Below, piece by piece: positions 58,298 through 64,000 of a stretch of DNA of 64,000 nucleotides. A model generated the notes under the pieces. The model saw nothing but the letters and a program-made list of their open reading frames with translations. It did not search any database and was not told the DNA's origin. Position 1 is the stretch's first letter, and each line of letters begins with the position of its first letter. The stretch covers positions 920,386-984,385 of the forward strand of contig NC_044924.1 of the NCBI RefSeq assembly GCF_003576645.1. Direction: 5' to 3'. Source of the DNA: Ipomoea triloba (Eukaryota; Streptophyta; Magnoliopsida; Solanales; Convolvulaceae). Both the position numbers and the translations under genes were made by a program.

Positions 58298-58402
58298 ATT
58301 TTGAGCTCTGTGTTCATAATTTCATAACTCCATGTTCACAATTTCATAACTCTATATTGTGAACATGGAGTTCTAAAATTGTGAACATAGAGCTCAAAAT
58401 TG
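58298..58402. repeat. Inverted repeat built of TGTTCACAATTT words
   Basis: The left arm TTTTGAGCTCTGTGTTCATA plus ATTTCATAACTCCATGTTCA is mirrored by TGAACATGGAGTTCTAAAAT plus TGTGAACATAGAGCTCAAAA. Arms are about 45 bp with a short AT loop. Two further partial units follow to 58445. It could be part of a small MITE together with the hairpin at 58446. Confidence 0.8.
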
Positions 58403-58445
58403 CATATATAAATTGTGAACATAGAATTATAAAATTATGAACATA

Positions 58446-58479
58446 GACTCGGGTCCACCTTGCAAGATGGACCCGAGTC
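58446..58479. repeat. 34-bp near-perfect palindrome
   Basis: GACTCGGGTCCAC and ATGGACCCGAGTC form 13-bp arms with one mismatch around CTTGCAAG. It immediately follows the TGTTCACAATTT inverted repeat. Confidence 0.85.
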
Positions 58480-58734
58480 CATAGCATAATTTGTCCTTTT
58501 TTCTCCTTGGGCTATTCTAAGCAAGCGAGACTCAATAGACCCTCTCCATTGGGCTGGATTAAGATAGTGGTATAATCTATCCCAACACACACTTAAAAAA
58601 AAAGTTACAATGAGTTTAAAATAATATTTGAAGTGACGATCACAATGATAAAACGTGTAATATTTTTTAAGGATAGATGCATAGAAAATCATTTCATTTT
58701 AATTTGGGTTCACCTCAATTTGTACACATGATCG

Positions 58735-59700
58735 AATGTATTTATATTTATGGAGTGAATCTAAATTTTGTAATAATTATAAATTAAATATAAAGTGTAA
58801 TGATAATATATTGTGTCAATAAAACATTTAATAATTTAACAAATTAATTAGCATATGGATAAAGTCCGCCTGGGACCGACTCAATAAACATCTCTCACGA
58901 GAAGTCAAACTTGATAGTTTGTAATTATTGAGTCAATTGTCCGGCCAACTCAATTAGAATTGATGCAAAATAACAAGATTCTAAGCATAAAAGGTAGTTT
59001 TTTTCTTTTCTTTTTTGAGTAAAAATATTCTTACAAAATCTCATGTGGGACAACCAAAATATCAAATATATACATATATATTACAAACCGTAACGTAAAT
59101 ATTTAATTTTGATTACTGTAATGTCATTATGCCCTTAATGTCGTCACACGTCAGGGTACGCCTTTTGGAGAGTAATTCAATTACTCTCAATCAATTAATA
59201 GGCCAATTCATTGGACTGCAGATCAAACAAATTGCATATATTATAAATAATTTTACGAATCTGATTCGGACTCTTGAATTGTTTATGACTTCATCCTAGG
59301 ATATCCTTTGTAGGTCAAATATAATCTAATGGGATTGGATATAATCTCAATAATGGGGAGAGCTCTCAACCATAAATTGAAATTACAAAAATTCGATTAA
59401 TAAATGTCATCGAATGCATCAATATTATTGCAATGTATCTATTTATATAATCCAATGGGATTGGCAAATCTATTTATAATTAGTTGCCATACTCACTATA
59501 TATACCGTCGACATACCCTCATTTTCATATCACTTTCATATTTCAGGCACTTTCAAAATCAGTAATATTTTTTTTAGATTGTATTACATAATTTACATAG
59601 ATCTATCGTATATGCATGCATACACTTTACATAGACCATAGCAAACTTTGATTATTGTATTTACATATCATGCATAACTTTGAAATCAATTTTAAATTTG
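58735..59700 (+). repeat. ~966-bp IPT promoter repeat, unit 1
   Basis: The sequence from AATGTATTTATATTTATGGA at 58735 is repeated from 59701, with an overall offset of 966 bp. Both units share GATAAAGTCCGCCT, TCATGTGGGACA, the TATA region and CATGCATACACTTTACATAG. Unit 1 has its own TATA-like box at 59497-59504 but leads into unit 2 instead of a gene. Divergence is clearly visible, with scattered substitutions and small indels, so it is not a simple assembly duplicate. Confidence 0.85.
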
Positions 59701-60657
59701 AATGTATTTATATTTATGGAGTGAATCTAAATTTTGTAATAATTATAAATTAAATATAAAGTGTAATGATAATATATTGTATCAATAAAACATTTAGTAA
59801 TTTAACAAATTAATTAGCATATGGATAAAGTCCGCCTTGGACCGACTCAATAGGCATCTCTCAGGAGAAGTCAAACTTGATTATTTGTAATTATTGGGTC
59901 AATTGTCCAACCAACTCAATTAGAATTGACAAGATTCTAAGCAGAAACGGTAAATTTTTTTTTTTTGGTAAAAATATTCTTACAAAATCTCATGTGGGAC
60001 ATCCTAAATATCAAATATATACATATATATTACAAACCGTAACGTAAATATTTAATTTTAATTACTATAATGTCATTATGTCCTTAATGTAGTCACACGT
60101 GGCCTTTTGGAGAGTAATTCAATTACTCTCAATCAATTAATAGGCCGATTCATTGGACTGCCGATCAAACAAATTTCGTAGATTATAAATAATTCTATGA
60201 ATATGATTCGGACTCTTGAATTGTTTGTGACTTTATTCTAGGATATCCTTTGTAGGTCAAACATAATCCAATGGGATTGGATATAATCTCATTAATGGGG
60301 AGAGCTCTCAACCCTGAATTGGATAAATCACAAAAATTCCATTAATAAATGTCATCGAATTCATCAATATTATTGCAATGTATCTATTTATAGAATCCAA
60401 TGAGATTGGCAAATCTATTTATAATTTATTGCCATACTCACTATATATACCCTTCTCATACCCCACATTTTTATATCACTCTCATTTTTCAGACACGTTC
60501 TGTGTCCGTAATATTTTTTTTAGATTGTATTACTCTATCGTACATGCATGCATACACTTTACATAGACCATAGTCATTGTATTTACATTTCATGCATAAA
60601 TTTGTAATCAATTTTAAGTTCTAATGTGTGTTTATGTATCATTTGCTATGAACAGAT
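59701..60657 (+). promoter_or_regulatory. IPT: ~966-bp IPT promoter repeat, unit 2 (upstream of the IPT gene)
   Basis: The second unit runs directly into the intact isopentenyltransferase gene and so contains its promoter. CTATATATAC at 60441-60450 is a good TATA box, about 225 bp before the ATG. That leaves a 5'UTR of roughly 190 bp, which may or may not contain a small intron. Confidence 0.7.
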
Positions 60658-60674
60658 CAGATAATTGAGTGAAG

Positions 60675-61283
60675 ATGGCGATGAAGAGTGTGAACAAGAA
60701 GGTGGTGCCGTTCATCATGGGAGCTACCGGAACGGGAAAATCGAAGTTGTCGGTGAGACTGGCGGCCCGAATTGGCGGAGAGATAGTCAATTCCGACAAG
60801 ATTCAGGTTTATAGAGATCTTGACATTCTGGGCAACAAGATTCCCGAGGAGGAGAAGCTCGGCGTGCCTCACCATTTGTATGGCCATATCGCGGACCCCG
60901 ATCAAGAATACACTACCCGCGACTTCTGCTTCGAGGCCACGTCGGTGATCGAACGGATCATAAAATCCGGCAAGGTTCCGGTCGTCGTAGGAGGATCGAA
61001 TTCTTACCTTGAACCCTTGGTGGAGGACCCTGAGTTCAAGTTCAAGTCTAACTACTTGGGATGTTTCATTTGGCTCGATGCTTCTCCGAATGTTTTGAAC
61101 ACTTATGTCTCAAAACGAGTTGATGAAATGATTAATCAAGGTAGCTTAGTTTAAATCCAAATTGTTAGAATTAAAAAACGAGGCAGACTTTGAGTTTTAT
61201 AACCCGTCAAATTGATGGATCTGACCTTTTAGCCCATTTAATCAAATGGTATTTATAGATTCATGATTAACTTTAGCTTGTTG

Positions 61284-61331
<48 letters not shown>

Positions 61332-61711
61332 ATGTAGGCGTAGTTGAGGAGGTACGAGGAATCTTTGGTCCCGACAAGGATAACACAAAGGGTGTTCGAA
61401 GAACCATCGGAGTTTCCGAGCTGGACAAGTACCTGAGAGCTGAGTCCAACAAAGACGTGTCTGATGCTGAGAAGAAGGCGCTGCTTGACTGTGCCATTGC
61501 TCAAATGAAGACCAACACTATAGGCTTAATCCGCCGTCAAGTAGGCAAAATCCAACGGCTGAGTGACGAGCTGGGGTGGCCCATCCACCGCATCGATTCC
61601 ACCGCCGTGTTGCAGATCGAGGGTGACAAACAGGCTCGGGAGGCTGCATGGTTGAAGATGGTTTTCAACCCCACCTTGAACATTCTGGAACAATACCTTA
61701 AAAACATTTGA
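60675..61711 (+). CDS. IPT: Adenylate isopentenyltransferase (cytokinin synthesis)
   Basis: The enzyme transfers the isopentenyl group of DMAPP to ATP/ADP, the first step of cytokinin synthesis. Two exons, 60675-61140 and 61338-61711, give 279 aa. The P-loop GATGTGKS is at residues 16-23. It is followed by EIVNSDKIQVYRDLDI, GNKIPEEE, GVPHHLYG, DFCFEA, VPVVVGGSNSYLEPLVED, FIWLDASPNVLNTYVSKRVD, then in exon 2 GIFGPDKDNTKGVRRTIGVS and QVGKIQRL. It is shorter than typical plant IPTs (about 310-340 aa), with no obvious N-terminal transit peptide, so a cytosolic enzyme is likely. The 197-bp intron splits a Gly codon and is mostly an (AT)n run. It is needed because the unspliced frame stops at 61152-61154. 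Many plant IPT genes are intronless. A tRNA-type IPT is less likely because the protein is short and lacks the zinc-finger tail. Confidence 0.9.
61293..61330. repeat. (AT)n microsatellite inside the IPT intron
   Basis: About 38 bp of TA repeats end 7 bp before the splice acceptor AG at 61336-61337. It replaces most of the usual polypyrimidine tract region. Confidence 0.9.
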
Positions 61712-62340
61712 TTAATTTGCTATTGTCTCATCTTTCAAAAAAATTAAGAATAAATTCCATTTGGGCATGTCTTTAGTTATATATGCAAGTTATTAGACAT
61801 GAAAAATGGAGTAACATTGTGGTGTTTTCGTTATTTGCATTAATAATTTTTCTATGAATAAAACAAGTTAAATTCAATAATTCTTCTCCATATATATAGT
61901 ATACTATATTTATACGATATTACGGAGTATTATTTATTTCTTTCAATGATTCCAATGCATGCCAGATTTAAATTTTTTATTCTTTATTAATTGTGTAAAG
62001 AATTTAACATATAACACTTTTTATTTTTAGAATACCGCATTGTTTTTTTTTTTTTTTTGGGTAAGTTATTAATAATACATGATGTTCTGGGTAAGAAGAT
62101 TTCTAATTAGGGGGAGAGATTAGGCATGTGACAATGAGGAATGAATGGCATTACGTTACCGTTATAAAAAATTATCATTCTATTATTGTCTTGTCGTACA
62201 TTTTTTTAGATCAGGAAGAGGGATAACCAGAAAGCAATCACTTGCATTCTAGTCATCATATATTTAGTATTTATTATTGTTGTTGTTGGTTATTATTATT
62301 ATTATTATTCTTATTATTTGGTATATATGCAAAACACCTT
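61712..62340. other. IPT 3' flank
   Basis: AT-rich 3' flank with poly(T) at about 62043-62058 and an (ATT)n microsatellite at about 62288-62317. No gene was recognised; open frames of about 60-70 codons at 62242-62462 are unsupported. Confidence 0.5.
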
Positions 62341-62348
62341 ATAGTAAC

Positions 62349-62906
62349 CAGAGGCGGATCCAGCATGGGGGCAGCTGCCCCCACTCACCCCACCGCCACC
62401 CCCTATATAGCTCTTGTATATATATATGTATGTATAGTACATATTTAGATATAACTATATAAAAAATGATATAAGTAAACAATTGGTTTGGTGGTAGGTG
62501 GTTGGTGTGCCTCTTTATTAAGGAGAGGGCGAGGGTTTGATTCTTCTAAGTAGCAGATTGCCTAATTGGAGCTTTTGTTTTATATATTATTATTAATATT
62601 TTTATAAAGTTTTAGTATGTTTTATTTTTTGTCTTTTATAAAGTTTTAGTGTGTTTTATTTTTTGTCTATATCCAACAATATTTATGACTATATTCCTTT
62701 TAAGTGATTAAATTTATAATATGTTTTCTATTTGAATTATTTTATCAAATTAATTATTTTTTCATATTTTGTTATGAGTATTTTTATAAAATTTTGATTT
62801 GATTTATTCTTCGCTTATATACAACAAATCTATGACTATATTTCCTAAATGTTTTACGGTTTAAAAAAAATTTTCGCCCTGACTAAAATTTCTGGATCCG
62901 CCACTA
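62349..62906. mobile_element. hAT-like non-autonomous element
   Basis: The 558-bp element starts CAGAGGCGGATCCAG and ends CTGGATCCGCCACTA, terminal inverted repeats of 15 bp with two mismatches. The 8-bp flanks ATAGTAAC (62341-62348) and ATACTAAC (62907-62914) differ at one base. Eight-base target duplications and CAG/TAG-GGCGGATC ends are typical of hAT elements. The interior has no transposase. A B-box-like GGTTTGATTC near 62533 may reflect an inner SINE-like piece. Confidence 0.75.
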
Positions 62907-62999
62907 ATACTAACAGTCTTTCGCTCCTACTTCAAAAAATTATTAGCTTAGGTTGGCTGCGCACGGAATACGCACGTACGTTAGTGACGTAACGTAGAG

Positions 63000-63451
63000 A
63001 CGAATTGAATCCACCTCGCCGGATCTATATTTTATCAATAAAACATTTAATTATTTAAAAAATTAGCATACTAAATCAAATTAATAAAATCAGACAAATA
63101 ATAATAATTTGATTTATAACTATTTAGCAAATCTATTTATTAATCACTTGCCATATTCGTCACTCAAATAGAACTATATATACCCTCCTCATACCCCTAT
63201 TTTCATATCACTCTCATTTTTTTAGACACTTTCAATATCAGTAATATTTTTTTAGACCGTATTATATACTTTACATAGATCTATCGTATATGCATGCATA
63301 CACTTTACATAGACCATAGCAGAATTTGATCATTGTATTTACATATGATGCATAAATTTGTAATCAATTTTAAGTTTTAAAGTCTGCTTTATGTATCATT
63401 TGCTATGAACAGATTAGACAAGCAGGCGGGGGCGGACACTCGATTGACTGA
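63000..63451 (+). repeat. IPT promoter repeat, unit 3 (partial)
   Basis: It again contains AATTTGCCATATTCGTCACT-like sequence, ACTATATATACCCTCCTCAT with a TATA box at about 63175-63182, CATGCATACACTTTACATAG, and TATGTATCATTTGCTATGAA. The order is the same as in unit 2. It runs into the truncated IPT start at 63454. Confidence 0.8.
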
Positions 63452-63453
63452 AG

Positions 63454-63505
63454 ATGGCGATGAACACTGTGAACAAGAAGGTGGTGGCGTTCGTCATGGG
63501 AGCCA
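63454..63505 (+). pseudogene. Truncated IPT copy (first codons only)
   Basis: After promoter unit 3, GAAGATGGCGATGAACACTG and onward encodes MAMNTVNKKVVAFVMGAS. This parallels the intact gene's MAMKSVNKKVVPFIMGAT, but the match ends exactly at the P-loop. The sequence then joins TTTAATTTGTACAGATGATC, which matches the start of a promoter unit (about 58713). This is a deleted gene copy in an array of promoter-plus-IPT units. Confidence 0.9.
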
Positions 63506-63517
63506 GTTTAATTTGTA

Positions 63518-63650
63518 CAGATGATCGAATGTATCTAAATTTTTGGTATATATCTAAACGGATAGATCGAACGTATCTAAATTTTTGGTATATATCTAAA
63601 CGGACATATTGAACGTATCTAAATTTTTGGTATATATCTAAATTTTGTAA
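63518..63650. repeat. ~42-bp tandem repeat, three copies
   Basis: GATCGAATGTATCTAAATTT followed by TTGGTATATATCTAAACGGA occurs three times with small changes. It begins at the same word (ATGATCGAATGTA) that begins the promoter repeat unit at about 58730. Confidence 0.85.
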
Positions 63651-64000
63651 TAAATTTAAATTAAATAAAATCAGACAAAAAATAAAAATTTGATTTATAA
63701 CTAAATTGACAAATCCATTTATAATTACTTGACATACTCGTCATTAATATAGAACTATATATCACTAGCACCGTAGTCGCACGCCAATTTCTTTTTTTTT
63801 TAATGTTTCATTTGTATGCTCCTAGCGTCTGCTTATGAAATGAAATGAATATTTAATTAATATGTGATATAAAACTATTTAAAATTAAAGATCACTAGCA
63901 CCGTAGTCGCACGCCTAATTTTTATTTTTTTATTTTTAAGAAAAAATGGGCAGTAACATTTGAAATGATGAGAGACAAAGTTTGTGTAATTTTGATAAAA
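63651..64000. other. Terminal intergenic sequence
   Basis: AT-rich. ATCACTAGCACCGTAGTCGC with ACGCC occurs at about 63766-63790 and again at about 63891-63915, each followed by a T-rich run. No gene was seen. Confidence 0.6.

Larger units (their letters stand above)
57989..58734. other. PUKI 3' flank and intergenic
   Basis: It contains the PUKI 3'UTR and two hairpin-forming sequences (58298-58402 and 58446-58479), listed separately. No further gene. Confidence 0.5.

Overview
The window is nuclear DNA from a dicot plant. The genes have multiple short GT-AG introns, the intergenic DNA is AT-rich, and the families are plant-specific (BURP, DUF7086, E+ class PPR, RABG3, polyol transporter, cytokinin-type IPT). 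It also carries many MITE/SINE-type repeats and scaffold gaps of N. An asterid is plausible but the sequence does not prove it. No gene cluster with a joint function is visible: this is ordinary linked plant genes plus a rich layer of small non-autonomous elements.

Layout. 0.5-1.1 kb: last exon of an LRR receptor-like kinase (+). 2.1 kb: tRNA-Gln(CUG) (-). 3.6-5.0 kb: AP-3 sigma subunit (-). 5.7-6.8 kb: two inverted-repeat elements, one with perfect 9-bp target duplications. 7.8-10.6 kb: cyclase-associated protein gene (+) carrying a frameshift and a nonsense codon. 11.6-14.5 kb: G-protein beta subunit (+). 15.5-17.6 kb: Rab7-like RABG3 (+). 18.4-20.3 kb: UTP23 (-). 21.7-22.0 kb: small secreted organ-specific-like protein (-). 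22-31 kb: gene-poor, with microsatellites and an N gap with duplicated flanks. 31.1-32.6 kb: BURP protein (+). 33.4-33.8 kb: dead LINE fragment. 34.7-35.6 kb: DUF7086 protein (+). 37.2-38.2 kb: a 1,047-bp palindrome with LTR-retroelement ends and a 5-bp target duplication. 39.0-41.6 kb: polyol/sugar transporter (-). 42-53 kb: gene-poor, with a (TA)n-nested element, a 2.2-kb block present three times around N gaps, and an inverted minisatellite element. 53.4-58.0 kb: pseudouridine kinase (+) with a complete intronless PPR gene inside its first intron. 58.7-63.5 kb: an adenylate isopentenyltransferase (+) with a duplicated promoter region and a decapitated extra copy of the promoter plus first codons.

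The most notable structures are the LTR-ended palindrome at 37.2 kb, the fold-back element whose interior is inverted between near-identical copies at 44.6 and 46.8 kb, the doubly disabled CAP gene, the PPR gene nested in the PUKI intron, and the repeated IPT promoter. Exon coordinates were derived by hand from splice consensus, reading-frame continuity and remembered family sequences, without computed alignments.
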